NCBI GenBank assembly: GCA_028279215.1
Contig: JANQOF010000054.1
Span: 62,001-126,000, forward strand
Direction of reading: 5' to 3'
Source of the DNA: Pirellulales bacterium
GTDB lineage: Bacteria; Planctomycetota; Planctomycetia; Pirellulales; Lacipirellulaceae
Length of the DNA stretch: 64,000 nucleotides
Made by a program: the position numbers and the translations under genes. The notes below the pieces were generated by a model. That model was not told where the DNA came from. It did not search any database and worked only from the letters and a program-made list of their open reading frames with translations. Below are positions 26,114-36,121 of the stretch, one piece after another; positions within the stretch are counted from its first letter, which is position 1; every line of letters begins with the position of its first letter.

Positions 26114-29100
26114 TCAATGCTTGCCGCGTCGAAGATCAAGCGTCAACGGAAACTCGCGGCTAGACGTGTCACCGGAAATTATACCAGCGCCAGGCGTATG
26201 CCCAAAGCCGAAGAATCGAGTCGCTCGTCGGCTCTCGGCTTCGAGCGCATTGACCGGGAAGGTCGTCGGATTCAATCCACCTGGATGGCCCACATGGTAT
26301 TGGCAGCCGGCCATCGACCTACCTAACCACTCATCGTAAAGGTCGAACACCAGCGGGCCATCGACGCCGATGGTTGGATGCAAACAACTTGGCGGTTGCC
26401 AGGCGCGAAAACGGACACCGGCAACGAACTCGCCTTCGGTACCCGTAGGATGCAGTGGCACGCGTCGCCCGTTACAACTCAGCACGTACCGTGGATCGGT
26501 CATGCCTTGCACTTTGACTTGAATCCGTTCAACCGATGAGTCGACGTAGCGCGCCGTGTAACCGCCGCTTGGTTCCTCGCCCAACGTGTACCATGGTTCC
26601 ATCGCTCGCCGCAATTCAACGTTAACGCCGCGTGAGTTGAACGTGCCGATGCGCGGGTAACGGAACTCGAAGTGGGCATCGAACCATTTGCTCTCAAGCG
26701 GGTAGCCGGCGGCTTGCGTCCCTTCAATCACGTCGCGGAAGTCTTGCCAGATGAAGTACGGCAGCATCCACCGGTCGTGAATGCTGGTGTTCCAGCTTAC
26801 CAACTCGTCGGCGTAGGGCTTCTCCCAAAAACGCGCCACCAGCGATCGCAGCAGCAATTGTTGGGTCAAGCTCATCCGCGCGTGCGGAGGCATTTCGAAC
26901 GCTCGAAACTCCACCAGTCCAAGTCGGCCCGAAGTGGTGTCGGGCGAGAACAACTTGTCGATGCAGAACTCGGAACGGTGAGTGTTACCCGTGCCATCGA
27001 CCAGAATGTGCCGGAAGATGCGATCGACCAGCCACGGCGGAACCTCGCGCCCCGCGGTCACCTGCTCGAACGCGATGTTCAGCTCGTAAATCGAATCCGA
27101 GCGCGCTTCGTCCACCCGCGGCGCTTGGCTCGTAGGACCGACGAACTTGCCCGAAAACAGGTATGAAAGCGACGGGTGATTGTGCCAATAGCCGACAAAA
27201 CTCTTCAGCAAGTCGGGGCGACGCAGCCAAGGGCTGTCGGCCGGCGTCGGCCCGCCAAGCACCACGTGATTTCCGCCACCGGTGCCCGTGTGCGAGCCAT
27301 CGAGGTCGAACTTCTCAGTGCCCAGTCGCGACTCGCGGGCGTCTTCGTACACGCCGCTGGTGATGTCGACTAACTCGTCCCAGCCAGCTGCTGGATGAAC
27401 GTTTACCTCGATCACGCCTGGGTCGGGGGTCACTTTGATGTGCTGAATCCGCCGGTCGTGCGGCGGCAGATAGCCTTCGATCACTACTGGCGTGGCGAGC
27501 GACTCGCAGGTGGCCTCAATGGCGCTCACCAAGTCGAGAAACACCTCGGTGCGGTCGATTGGCGGTAGGAACACGTGCAGACGATTTTGCCGCTCTTCCA
27601 CGCAAAGCGCGGTACGCAACACGTGTGCAGGGTCGTTGTACTGCGTGTCGACGGTGAACAAGGTGGAGTCGTTGGAGGGCGGGGTCGGACCTGGCGGTTG
27701 CCAGTGTCCGTTGCCACCGCTGGCGTCGCCTCCGTGTCCGCCGCCACCCACCGTGGCAAACTGGTGGACTTGCTTTGCCGGTCGAAGCGCTTGGAGTCGA
27801 TCGCGGCCGACAGTTGTGGCCGGTCCGTACCAGCCGGCCCGCTGGCGAAGTTCTTCGTAGGCGGGCAACTCGGCCAACGCAACCATCGGGTCGGCTTCGA
27901 AGAAGTCGACCGGGTAACCGGGATCGCTCTCGTGCAGCAACGACTGCAACGGCAAGCGATAACCCATGGGCGAATCGCCCGGTAACAGGAACAGCTCGTC
28001 CGACCGCACCACCCAGTGTCCGCTCTGCCAACTTGGTGTTGGGTCCCACCAGCGGTACTGCAGCGGCAACACGACGCCAACTGGGCTCGTGATGCCTTGC
28101 TCGAACACACGGGCCACGCGTTCGCGCTCTTCGATGTCCTCCAGCTTCGAGTCATGCACGTCGACATTCGCCGGCAGCCGCCGCTCGCGCCAGGTGTAGT
28201 ACATCACGTCTTCGTAGCCGTACACAGCATGGTCGGGATTCACTTCCAATCGTTCGGCAAGTGCCTTGGCAAATCGCTCGGCATCGTCGACCGTGTGCCC
28301 GTAGTCCACATCCTTCTTGGCAAACAACTCTTGGTTCTTCCAAATCGGCTGCCCGTCTTTGCGCCAGTAGCAATGCATAGCCCAACGAGGCAGCGACTCG
28401 CCCGGGTACCATTTGCCTTGGCCGTAGTGGAGTAGCCCTTCGGAACCAAACCGGTCGCGGAGCCGCAACATCAGCTCGTCCGCTAATCGCTCCTTATTCG
28501 GACCAACGGCCGCGGTTTGCCACTCGTCGCCGTCCATGTCGTCGATCGACACAAACGTTGGCTCGCCGCCCATCGTTAGGCGGACGTCGTTGTCGACAAG
28601 ATGGCGATCCACTTCGTGGCCGAGCGTTTCAATCTTCTGCCACTCTTCGTCGGTGTATGGTTTGGTGACCCGCGGGTCTTCGTGAATTCGTGCCACCGAC
28701 ATTTCGAAGTCGAACGTCACCTCACATTCACCAAGCGCGCCGGTGATGGGGGCGGCCGACACCGGGTGGGGCGTACACGCCAGTGGGATGTGCCCTTCGC
28801 CCGCGAGTAGTCCGGACGTGGGATCGAGCCCTACCCAGCCCGCACCAGGCAGGTAGACCTCTGTCCAGGCATGCAAATCGGTAAAATCGGCCAGCGGCCC
28901 CTCGGGCCCGTCGAGCGGTTTCTGGTCGGCGACAAGTTGAATCAAGTAACCCGAGACAAATCGTGTGGCGAAGCCCAACTGCCGAAGCGCTTGGGCCATG
29001 AGCCACGCCGTGTCGCGGCACGAGCCGCTGCGAAGTTGCAACGTTTGTTCGGGCGTTTGCACGCCAGGTTCCATGCGCACCAGGTAGTCGATTTCCTTTT

Positions 29101-29557
29101 CCAAGCGCTGGTTCAAATCGACTAAGAAGTCGATCGTCTTGCGCGGCGTGCGGTCGATGCTACCGAGCAGCTTGTGGAATTCAGCTCCGGTTGGCCCTAG
29201 TGCGAAGTAGGGCTTTAGGTCGTCCATTACCTCGGCTGGGTAGTTGAACGGGTACTTCTCCGCCTCCGGCTCGAGGAAGAAGTCGAATGGGTTGATCGCC
29301 GCCAAGTTGGCGATTAAGTCGATCTCGATCGAAAGATACTTCACCGGATCGGAAAATACGCATCGGGCCAGATAGTTGCCGAACGGATCCTGCTGCCAAT
29401 TCAGGAAGTGGTCGTCGGGCTCGACGTTCAGCGAGTAGCTCTCAACCGGCGTTCGGCTATGCACCGCGGGACGCAATCGAATGATTTGCGGCCCGAGGTT
29501 GACCTGGCGGTCGTAGTGATAAGTCGTTTTGTGATGGAGGGCGACGCGGATGCTCAT
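26114..29557 (-). CDS. Transglutaminase plus DUF2126 protein
   Basis: 1147 residues. The N-terminal 290 are a transglutaminase: Bact_transglu_N (MSIRVALHHKTTYHYDRQVN), the catalytic Cys in LRSGSCRDTAWLMAQ, His in FTDLHAWTEVY and Asp in VGLDPTSGL. The rest is the DUF2126 (COG4196) region, with segments such as RLTMGGEPTFVSIDDMDGDE and THTGTGGGNHVVLGG that look like a carboxylate-amine/ATP-dependent ligase-type active site. Iyer, Aravind and colleagues treated this combination as part of predicted peptide-modification systems. It is the central gene of a tight operon, 36 nt after alpha-E and 13 nt before the fused ligase. Probably cytoplasmic. Confidence 0.92.
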   Translation of the reverse strand: MSIRVALHHKTTYHYDRQVNLGPQIIRLRPAVHSRTPVESYSLNVEPDDHFLNWQQDPFGNYLARCVFSDPVKYLSIEIDLIANLAAINPFDFFLEPEAEKYPFNYPAEVMDDLKPYFALGPTGAEFHKLLGSIDRTPRKTIDFLVDLNQRLEKEIDYLVRMEPGVQTPEQTLQLRSGSCRDTAWLMAQALRQLGFATRFVSGYLIQLVADQKPLDGPEGPLADFTDLHAWTEVYLPGAGWVGLDPTSGLLAGEGHIPLACTPHPVSAAPITGALGECEVTFDFEMSVARIHEDPRVTKPYTDEEWQKIETLGHEVDRHLVDNDVRLTMGGEPTFVSIDDMDGDEWQTAAVGPNKERLADELMLRLRDRFGSEGLLHYGQGKWYPGESLPRWAMHCYWRKDGQPIWKNQELFAKKDVDYGHTVDDAERFAKALAERLEVNPDHAVYGYEDVMYYTWRERRLPANVDVHDSKLEDIEERERVARVFEQGITSPVGVVLPLQYRWWDPTPSWQSGHWVVRSDELFLLPGDSPMGYRLPLQSLLHESDPGYPVDFFEADPMVALAELPAYEELRQRAGWYGPATTVGRDRLQALRPAKQVHQFATVGGGGHGGDASGGNGHWQPPGPTPPSNDSTLFTVDTQYNDPAHVLRTALCVEERQNRLHVFLPPIDRTEVFLDLVSAIEATCESLATPVVIEGYLPPHDRRIQHIKVTPDPGVIEVNVHPAAGWDELVDITSGVYEDARESRLGTEKFDLDGSHTGTGGGNHVVLGGPTPADSPWLRRPDLLKSFVGYWHNHPSLSYLFSGKFVGPTSQAPRVDEARSDSIYELNIAFEQVTAGREVPPWLVDRIFRHILVDGTGNTHRSEFCIDKLFSPDTTSGRLGLVEFRAFEMPPHARMSLTQQLLLRSLVARFWEKPYADELVSWNTSIHDRWMLPYFIWQDFRDVIEGTQAAGYPLESKWFDAHFEFRYPRIGTFNSRGVNVELRRAMEPWYTLGEEPSGGYTARYVDSSVERIQVKVQGMTDPRYVLSCNGRRVPLHPTGTEGEFVAGVRFRAWQPPSCLHPTIGVDGPLVFDLYDEWLGRSMAGCQYHVGHPGGLNPTTFPVNALEAESRRATRFFGFGHTPGAGIISGDTSSREFPLTLDLRRGKH

Positions 29558-29593
29558 GTTGGTCGTGACTCGGTGAGGGGTTCAGTTCGCCGC

Positions 29594-30595
29594 CTACGAA
29601 CTGGACTGGCTTTGCGTTTGTGTGGATGTGTGAGTACCCTCCGTGGGTGATGTCGGCAATTGGAAGAAGTCGTCGTGGATCGCAGTACCGATTTGGTTCA
29701 ACTGCGACTGAAACTGGTCGATATATTCGTGCATACCACTGCGAATCACATCGTCGATACTCGTGTAGTCGAGCTGTGTTCGCAGCCGTCCCATCAACTG
29801 CTCGCAACGGTACTGGAACGTCCCGAATTGGCTCCCGGTGATTTGGCAAAGCGACTCTTGCGCCCGCATCAAGCAAAAGTGCATGGCTCGCGGGAAATCG
29901 CGATCGAGGATCAGGAAGCGGGCTACGTTGGTTGGCGTGATTTGCCCGTGCAGGCGGCGATACATAGTCAGGGCACTGGCCGAGCGGAGCAGGGCGGACC
30001 AACGCACCACGTCGAGTGAGGTACCGACGTCGTGTGCGGTGGGTAGCAGCAGAAAGTACTGCACGTCGACAATTCGCGAGGTCTTATCGGCCCGCTCCAT
30101 CAGTCGCCCCATGCGCGCGAAGTGCCAGGCCTCGCCGTGCGACATCGTGGCGTAAGTAAGCCCGAGAAGCGTATGACTGGCGAGCTTTACCGACTCGCAA
30201 AACTCGTTGGGCTCATCGAGCGGTTTGCCAGCGCGAGCAGCGGAGGTTACCAGCAGATAGAACGTGTTAATCTGCTGCCACATTGGCACCGTAATGCTCT
30301 CGCGGACGCTACGCGCGTTTTCACGAGCACTCGCCACGCACGACAATACGGAGTTCGGATTGCGCTGATCGTAAGCCAAGAATTGAAGTACGCTCTCGCG
30401 GCTTGGCTCGCCGTAGAGCTCTTCGAACAACTGCTCGTCGCCCGTAGTATAAACCAGCGGGGCCCATTGATGACCGAGTTCCGATCCTTCGCCGAGCGTT
30501 AGGTTGTAGTTGACGTCGATAAATCGAGCGACATTCTCGGCCCGTTCGATGTATCGCGCCATCCAGTAAACCGCCTCGGCGACCCGACTAAGCAT
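29594..30595 (-). CDS. Alpha-E domain protein (COG2307)
   Basis: 333-residue all-helical protein. The N-terminus MLSRVAEAVYWMARYIERAE is the hallmark of the family and matches the start of the alpha-E half of the fused protein downstream. The C-terminal 25 residues are a Thr/Gln/Ser-rich low-complexity tail. The family always accompanies circularly permuted ATP-grasp enzymes. Its role is not established, although a scaffold or substrate-carrier function has been suggested. It starts 1 nt after the ATP-grasp stop, which implies translational coupling. Confidence 0.93.
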   Translation of the reverse strand: MLSRVAEAVYWMARYIERAENVARFIDVNYNLTLGEGSELGHQWAPLVYTTGDEQLFEELYGEPSRESVLQFLAYDQRNPNSVLSCVASARENARSVRESITVPMWQQINTFYLLVTSAARAGKPLDEPNEFCESVKLASHTLLGLTYATMSHGEAWHFARMGRLMERADKTSRIVDVQYFLLLPTAHDVGTSLDVVRWSALLRSASALTMYRRLHGQITPTNVARFLILDRDFPRAMHFCLMRAQESLCQITGSQFGTFQYRCEQLMGRLRTQLDYTSIDDVIRSGMHEYIDQFQSQLNQIGTAIHDDFFQLPTSPTEGTHTSTQTQSQSSS

Positions 30596-30596
30596 G

Positions 30597-32072
30597 CTAC
30601 GCCCCGCTATCCGCGGTCGCGTAAGCTGGTGAGCCGTTCTCGATTCTCGACGACCGCAGCACCCACGTATCTTTGCTACCGCCCCCCTGCGACGAGTTGA
30701 CCACCATCGATCCCCGCTTCAGCGCCACGCGCGTGAGCCCGCCGGGCATGACGTAAATCTCCTTACCACACAGCACAAATGGGCGCAGGTCGACATGCCG
30801 AGGTTCCAGTTGCGACTCGACGAGCGTCGGTACCGTCGACAACTGTAGCATGGGCTGAGCAATGTAGTTCCGCGGGTTAGATTTGATCAGGTCGACGTAT
30901 GCGTCGCGTTCTTCCTGCGTCGACTGAGGACCCATTAGGATGCCGTACCCGCCCGATTCGTTGGTTGGTTTCACAACCAACTCATGGAGATTGTTCACCA
31001 CGTGGTCGCACTGCGAAGGGTCGGAGCAAACGTAGGTTGGCACGTTGTCGAGAATGGCATCTTCGCCCAGGTAGTACTTAATAATGGCGGGCACGTAAGC
31101 GTACACCGCTTTGTCGTCCGCCACCCCAGTGCCGGGAGCATTGGCCAGAGTGACGTTGCCGCGGCGATAAGCATCGATCAATCCAGGCACGCCTAAGCAA
31201 GAGTCTTCGCGGAAACACTCGGGGTCGAGAAAGTCGTCGTCGATACGCCGGTAGATTACGTCGACCTTGGTGACGCCCTTGGTCGTTCGCATGTAGACGT
31301 AGCCATCGTCGACGATCAGGTCGGAACCCTGCACGAGTTCGATGCCCATCTGTTGCGCCAGGAACGTGTGCTCGAAGTAAGCGGAGTTGTACACGCCAGG
31401 CGTCAGCACGACCGCCGTGGGCGAAGCGGCTTGTGGCGGCGCGCACTCGAGCAGCCGTTGCAGTAGCTGCTCGGGGTATTCTTCGACAGGCACCACCGAC
31501 ATGCCCTCGAACACCTTTCCGAACGCCCGCTTCATCACCTCGCGGTTTTCGAGCACGTACGACACGCCCGACGGGCAGCGAAGGTTGTCTTCCAACACGT
31601 AGATGGTGCCGTCTTCGTGACGGATCAGGTCGACGCCGCTGATGTGGCACCACACGTTTTGAGTCGGCCGAAACCCGACCATTGGCTCGCGATACGTCTT
31701 TGCCGACATCAACAGGTCGCGGGGCACCACCCCGTCGGCGAGTATCTTCTGTTCGTTGTAGATGTCTTCGACAAACAGATTGAGCGCGTGAATCCGCTGT
31801 TTCAGACCTTGCTCGACGCATTGCCATTCGTCCGCGTCAATGATGCGAGGCAGGAGATCGAACGGCCAGACTTTCTCCGTGCCGTCTTCGTGCCCGTAGA
31901 CGTTGAAGGTGATGCCCATGTTGCTCAGGTTTAGCTCCGCCGCCCGCTGGCGGTCGCGGAGTTCGCCTTCGGAGATCACATTGAGCCGTGCAACGAAGTC
32001 GCGACAAGCGTGGCGAGGGTCCCCCCCCGCGCAGTACATTTCGTCGTATCCAACCGGCGCGTAGGGCATCAT
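30597..32072 (-). CDS. Circularly permuted ATP-grasp protein (COG2308), first gene of operon
   Basis: 491-residue predicted ATP-dependent carboxylate-amine ligase. Family segments visible in order: [94 protein letters not shown] (ATP-binding) and the C-terminal [13 protein letters not shown]. Two adjacent ATG codons open the frame at 32072. It leads a five-gene operon and is paired with a coupled alpha-E gene, with a second fused copy downstream. The two ligases are clearly paralogous but divergent, so they may add different residues. Cytoplasmic. Confidence 0.93.
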   Translation of the reverse strand: MMPYAPVGYDEMYCAGGDPRHACRDFVARLNVISEGELRDRQRAAELNLSNMGITFNVYGHEDGTEKVWPFDLLPRIIDADEWQCVEQGLKQRIHALNLFVEDIYNEQKILADGVVPRDLLMSAKTYREPMVGFRPTQNVWCHISGVDLIRHEDGTIYVLEDNLRCPSGVSYVLENREVMKRAFGKVFEGMSVVPVEEYPEQLLQRLLECAPPQAASPTAVVLTPGVYNSAYFEHTFLAQQMGIELVQGSDLIVDDGYVYMRTTKGVTKVDVIYRRIDDDFLDPECFREDSCLGVPGLIDAYRRGNVTLANAPGTGVADDKAVYAYVPAIIKYYLGEDAILDNVPTYVCSDPSQCDHVVNNLHELVVKPTNESGGYGILMGPQSTQEERDAYVDLIKSNPRNYIAQPMLQLSTVPTLVESQLEPRHVDLRPFVLCGKEIYVMPGGLTRVALKRGSMVVNSSQGGGSKDTWVLRSSRIENGSPAYATADSGA

Positions 32073-32433
32073 TTCGACAATTCTAGGGTGTTACACTGCA
32101 TGGCTCCAGCAGGGACTTCGCCTGCAAGCACGCACGGCACGCACTGCCCAATCCTTGGGCACGCGGCGAGCAGAACGTTCTCAAAGTCGCCGGCAGCACG
32201 CTGGTTGTGGTCGGCCATCCGGCAAGCTGAGTGGAATAGCAACAATCGTACCAACCATGACTAGCAGCCGCTGGCAAGGCTCCCAAATCGACGTTGCTGC
32301 ATGCGGCTAATTAGGCTAATTTCGCTGGACCCAAATGCGTCCCGCTGCGTGTTTGGCCCCACTTGCGGCCCGCCCCACCTCCGCCGTCGGCGTTTGCCGC
32401 ATGTCCCGCATGGAAGCAAGGGAATTGCCGGCT
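32073..32433. other. Divergent intergenic region, 361 nt
   Basis: Separates the ATP-grasp operon from the coiled-coil ATPase gene on the opposite strand. The ATPase frame stays open back to 32335, but the upstream codons lack protein character. On the minus strand TAGAAT lies about 12 nt before the operon start, without a good -35. No other structure was seen. Confidence 0.5.
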
Positions 32434-35370
32434 ATGAGACTCCAACATTTGGAATTCGATGCCTACGGGCCTCCATCGCGCCGCGTGGCGCTGGATCTGT
32501 CGGCTGGGCTCACCGTAGTCGACGCACAAACCAGGTCGACCTGCAAGACGATTTGTGATTTGGTAGGCCACGTTCTGTATGGAGCGCGCCAGGACGATGC
32601 ACATACGGTGGCCTCGACGATCGAAGGTTGGATCGATGTTGCGAGTCCGGCGGGCCATGTCCGGCTCGAGCGCCACTCAAGCCACGTAGACCGCGGTAAC
32701 TTCACCGAACCGCGCCTGACAGTTGCGCCGCTCAATGGTCAGCCGGTAGGCCCCGATACCGCCCGCGAACTGCTCGGCGGTATGACGCCCGAGGTGGCCT
32801 CCCGGTTGATGGTGCTTAGTTCCACTGACGATAGTCAACTGGAGTGGTTATTGTCGGCTGACTTGGCAACCGAACTCCGACGCCTGGAGCAGGCAGCGGG
32901 GCCCTCCGCTACGGTGCCTCGCGGCGAGGCGGCATCGGACGAGTTGTTTGCCGAGCGTGATCGCCTGTCTCACCAACTCGAACTAATGCTTGCCGATAAG
33001 CGCCACAGCAGTGAAGCGTTCGAGAATACAATCACTGAACTTGCCAGTGAGATCGACTCGGCCGATCGGCACCTGACCGAACGCCGGCACGAGCTAGACC
33101 GCGTGCTGGCGGAATCGGCCGAGTTGGAGACTCAGCTAAGGTATCACGAGCTATCAGAGTTCGTTGGTCGGACCACGGACGAAGCTTATCTCGCCGAGCA
33201 ACAACCCAAACTGAACGGGCTGGACGAGCAAATCGCCAAGTGGCGACGCGCGTTGGCCGAGTTAGAGGCCCGCGAAGCCGACATCCGCGGGCAACTGGCC
33301 CAACTCCACCCCGACGATTCGTCACCCTGGTTGCCGCTGGCCGATCAGCGCGGGTGCGTCTCCATCGCCCAACGTTTGGTTGCCGATCTCGATAGTGAGG
33401 TGGCCCGTTACGCACGCCCCGGCGACTCGACGGCCTGCCTTTGCCGGCACACACACGCTCGGCTACATCCGTTGATTGATACGCTCGGGCAGCAAGTCGA
33501 GAAACTGGCCCGCTTGGTCGATCAGTATGAAGCCGCCATCCAGGTCGAGCAGCTTAAAGCCGAAGCGCAACACCTCGCCCGCTCGCAAGTGGAACTGCGA
33601 GCGACGATTGACCATCTGCTCGAACGTCGTCAGTCGCGGCTGCGCACCTCGCGGGCTCGCGACCTCGAGACCGATCGAGCCAACCTGCCCGCCGGCTCGC
33701 AGGCTCGGCGCGGCGAGCTGGAACGCATGCGCGATGAACTGTCGTTCACGATCGCCGACCATCAGCGATGCTTGGATGAGCTATCCGCGCGGCGCGAGGC
33801 GCTTTCCGAGCAGCGTGCGGAGATCATGAACGACCAAGTGCTAGCAGCTTTGCGGCAGCAGTTGGACGAGGTTACACGCCAGATCGAGCGCCGCCAACCT
33901 GTCGTCTCGCAGCGCGCTTACTCGACTGCCCCATGGCGGGCATCCGATATCCTGGCCAAACTGACCGATGGGCGGCTGCGCGAGGTTCGGCTTACCGACC
34001 ATGGTCGCGGTGCAGCGGCTGTGAATCGCCAAGGCAATCTTGTCGATCAGGACGATTTGAATAGTGTCGACCGTAAGCTGCTGGCCGTCAGCCTACAGCT
34101 TGCAGCGGTGGCCGGCGCCGCCACGTGGGGCTTGGAACTGCCGGTATTGGTGGCCGACCCGTTCGCACAGCTTCCTGCTGCCGAATCGTCGATTCTAGCG
34201 CTCGTGCTGCACGACTTGGCCCGCACCGGTCAGCAAATCGTCATCGTTACCGCGGCGCAATCGGTGCTCGATCGGCTGCGTGCGGTCGGACAATCCATCA
34301 CGTCGACCGACGTCGATCAGTCTGCGGTGCAGGTCGAGCAAGTTGAGCCATCGACTAACATCGCATTGCACAACGCCGAACAGTTCGCCTTGACATTGGA
34401 CGATCCGATTGAACGCTTCCGAGTTTTCGGCGACGACACGGCCCACATCTTTTCCAAGGTGGACATTCACACCATCGGCCAACTGCTTGACGTTGACCCC
34501 GACGATCTTTCGGCGGCGCTCGATCGTACGGGTGTCTCGAGTTCGATAGTCGACCTTTGGCAGACGCACGTCGTGATACTGGTATACGTTCCCAACCTGA
34601 CGCTCGACGACGTGCAGTTGCTTACCGGCGCTGGAGTCCGCGGCGCTGGAGCACTAGCCGAAGCGGATGCCGACAAGCTCTTCCAGCGGATCGAGGAATA
34701 CCTGGATAGCCCGCGTGGCGTGCGGCACCGAGCCGCCGGCGCTGGCCTAACCCGCGCGCGAGTTGCGAACTGGATAGCCGACGCGCATCGCGAGCAACCA
34801 CGTTGGCGCGTCTCCAAATACGCCGCGCGGTGGAAGAGTCGTCCGCAACGACGTCGATCGCCAAAGGACCAACGAAATGGCAGGTCGGCTAAGCCTTCGG
34901 CCAGCAATGGCAAGAAACGCACCAAACGTCCGCTGCGGTTTCGGCTGTCGCGATCGAGTCCGGTCGTCGACGCCCCAAGCGTTGGCCCCAAAACGTCCAA
35001 GCGGTTAGCCAAGGCAGGCATTCAAACGGTTGCCGATCTGTTGGCGGCCGACGCAGCTGCAACCGCCGACGAGTTGGGAGTCAAGCATGTTTCCGCGGAA
35101 ACGATCGTAGCCTGGCAACATCAAGCGCAACTCATGTGTCGCGTGCCCGAGTTGTTAGCGCGTGACACACAGGTCTTGGTTGGATGCGGGTTCACGACGC
35201 CCGAAGACATTGCCGCGACCGATGCCGCCGACTTGCTCGAGTTCGCCAAATCGTACACGTCGACAGTTGAAGGCACGCGCGTACTTCGCGGGGCCGACCC
35301 TCCCGACCTGCCGCGAGTGACCAAGTGGATACAATGGGCCGGACATTGTCGCGCCCTCGAAGCGGCTTAG
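32434..35370 (+). CDS. YhaN/SbcC-like coiled-coil protein with degenerate ATPase motifs and DUF4332-like domains
   Basis: 978 residues from the ATG at 32434 (AAGGGA upstream); the frame opens 33 codons earlier. The N-terminus (MRLQHLEFDAYGPPSRRVAL) matches the start of YhaN/SbcC-like ATPases. Where the P-loop should be (GPNEAGKST in that family) it reads DAQTRSTCKT, so the glycines are gone. A long coiled coil spans about 170-500. The returning ATPase half has NSVDRKLLAVSLQLA in place of an LSxGT signature and PVLVADPF where Walker B should be. Two helix-hairpin-helix DUF4332-like domains follow (about 648-790 and 841-975: VGPKTSKRLAKAGIQTVADL), separated by a strongly basic linker. Likely DNA-associated; ATP hydrolysis is doubtful. 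Confidence 0.8.
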   Translation: MRLQHLEFDAYGPPSRRVALDLSAGLTVVDAQTRSTCKTICDLVGHVLYGARQDDAHTVASTIEGWIDVASPAGHVRLERHSSHVDRGNFTEPRLTVAPLNGQPVGPDTARELLGGMTPEVASRLMVLSSTDDSQLEWLLSADLATELRRLEQAAGPSATVPRGEAASDELFAERDRLSHQLELMLADKRHSSEAFENTITELASEIDSADRHLTERRHELDRVLAESAELETQLRYHELSEFVGRTTDEAYLAEQQPKLNGLDEQIAKWRRALAELEAREADIRGQLAQLHPDDSSPWLPLADQRGCVSIAQRLVADLDSEVARYARPGDSTACLCRHTHARLHPLIDTLGQQVEKLARLVDQYEAAIQVEQLKAEAQHLARSQVELRATIDHLLERRQSRLRTSRARDLETDRANLPAGSQARRGELERMRDELSFTIADHQRCLDELSARREALSEQRAEIMNDQVLAALRQQLDEVTRQIERRQPVVSQRAYSTAPWRASDILAKLTDGRLREVRLTDHGRGAAAVNRQGNLVDQDDLNSVDRKLLAVSLQLAAVAGAATWGLELPVLVADPFAQLPAAESSILALVLHDLARTGQQIVIVTAAQSVLDRLRAVGQSITSTDVDQSAVQVEQVEPSTNIALHNAEQFALTLDDPIERFRVFGDDTAHIFSKVDIHTIGQLLDVDPDDLSAALDRTGVSSSIVDLWQTHVVILVYVPNLTLDDVQLLTGAGVRGAGALAEADADKLFQRIEEYLDSPRGVRHRAAGAGLTRARVANWIADAHREQPRWRVSKYAARWKSRPQRRRSPKDQRNGRSAKPSASNGKKRTKRPLRFRLSRSSPVVDAPSVGPKTSKRLAKAGIQTVADLLAADAAATADELGVKHVSAETIVAWQHQAQLMCRVPELLARDTQVLVGCGFTTPEDIAATDAADLLEFAKSYTSTVEGTRVLRGADPPDLPRVTKWIQWAGHCRALEAA

Positions 35371-35374
35371 CTGT

Positions 35375-35923
35375 CTACAGCGACCCTTCGGCATGCAGCA
35401 GGCGTTGCTTTGTAGTTAGACCGCCCGGCGCGGAGTAACCTCCTAGGCCGCCGCCAGACCCAACCACGCGGTGGCACGGCACCACTATCGGAAATCGATT
35501 GTTGGCCATCACGTTGCCAACCGCACGTGCCGCGCCAGGTCGGCCTGCTAGCTTGGCGAGTTGAGCGTACGTGCGCACTTGGCCCCATCCGAGCTTTTGG
35601 CACTGTTTGATGACCCGCGCACCAAATGGCGTGAGATGATCGGTCGCTAGCCGAATGTCGCCAAATTCTTGCGGCTCGCCCGCGGCGAAGTTGATCAAGC
35701 GATCTCGAAGGTCGGCCACCCAGTCGGGTACTTCATCGATCCAATCAGTTTCCACAAATCGGTTCGACCGAAGCAGCCTCTCGCGATTCGGGTAACCAAA
35801 TGCCACCTGATGCAGCGCGTCGGTATCGAACTTGAGCGCCATCCAATTCAGGTCCGTTTCGAAAGCAACGCAGTGGTGGCAAGCTGCTGCGTCGGTCTGA
35901 GGCAAGGCAATCGTTGATGACAT
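35375..35923 (-). CDS. ogt: Methylated-DNA--protein-cysteine methyltransferase
   Basis: Suicide repair protein that moves the alkyl group from O6-alkylguanine to its own cysteine. The active site is PCHRV with Cys150, in IVVPCHRVVGSGGGLGGYSA. The DNA-binding helix with the arginine finger is RPGAARAVGNVMANN. The N-terminal domain (about 90 residues) is divergent but of the right size. The ATG at 35923 has GGAGGT 6 nt upstream. An ATG at 35938 would overlap that site and is rejected. The 3' end faces the DUF4332 protein gene and leaves only 4 nt between the stops. Typical Ogt length. Confidence 0.94.
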   Translation of the reverse strand: MSSTIALPQTDAAACHHCVAFETDLNWMALKFDTDALHQVAFGYPNRERLLRSNRFVETDWIDEVPDWVADLRDRLINFAAGEPQEFGDIRLATDHLTPFGARVIKQCQKLGWGQVRTYAQLAKLAGRPGAARAVGNVMANNRFPIVVPCHRVVGSGGGLGGYSAPGGLTTKQRLLHAEGSL

Positions 35924-36121
35924 GTTTGGACCTCCCATCCGTGTCGATTTTCTTGGTGCTTGGAGCCCATTTCAGGACCCGCTTTGACAGATTTCCGAGC
36001 CGCATTCTATACTTCAGGGAGGGCTGGGTCCAATGCTCCAGATGCGTCGTGTTGCTTCGTTCGATCCGCTCCAGGCATCCTTTCCAGCACCATGAAGCTG
36101 CCCACCGGCTGAGGAGGAGAC

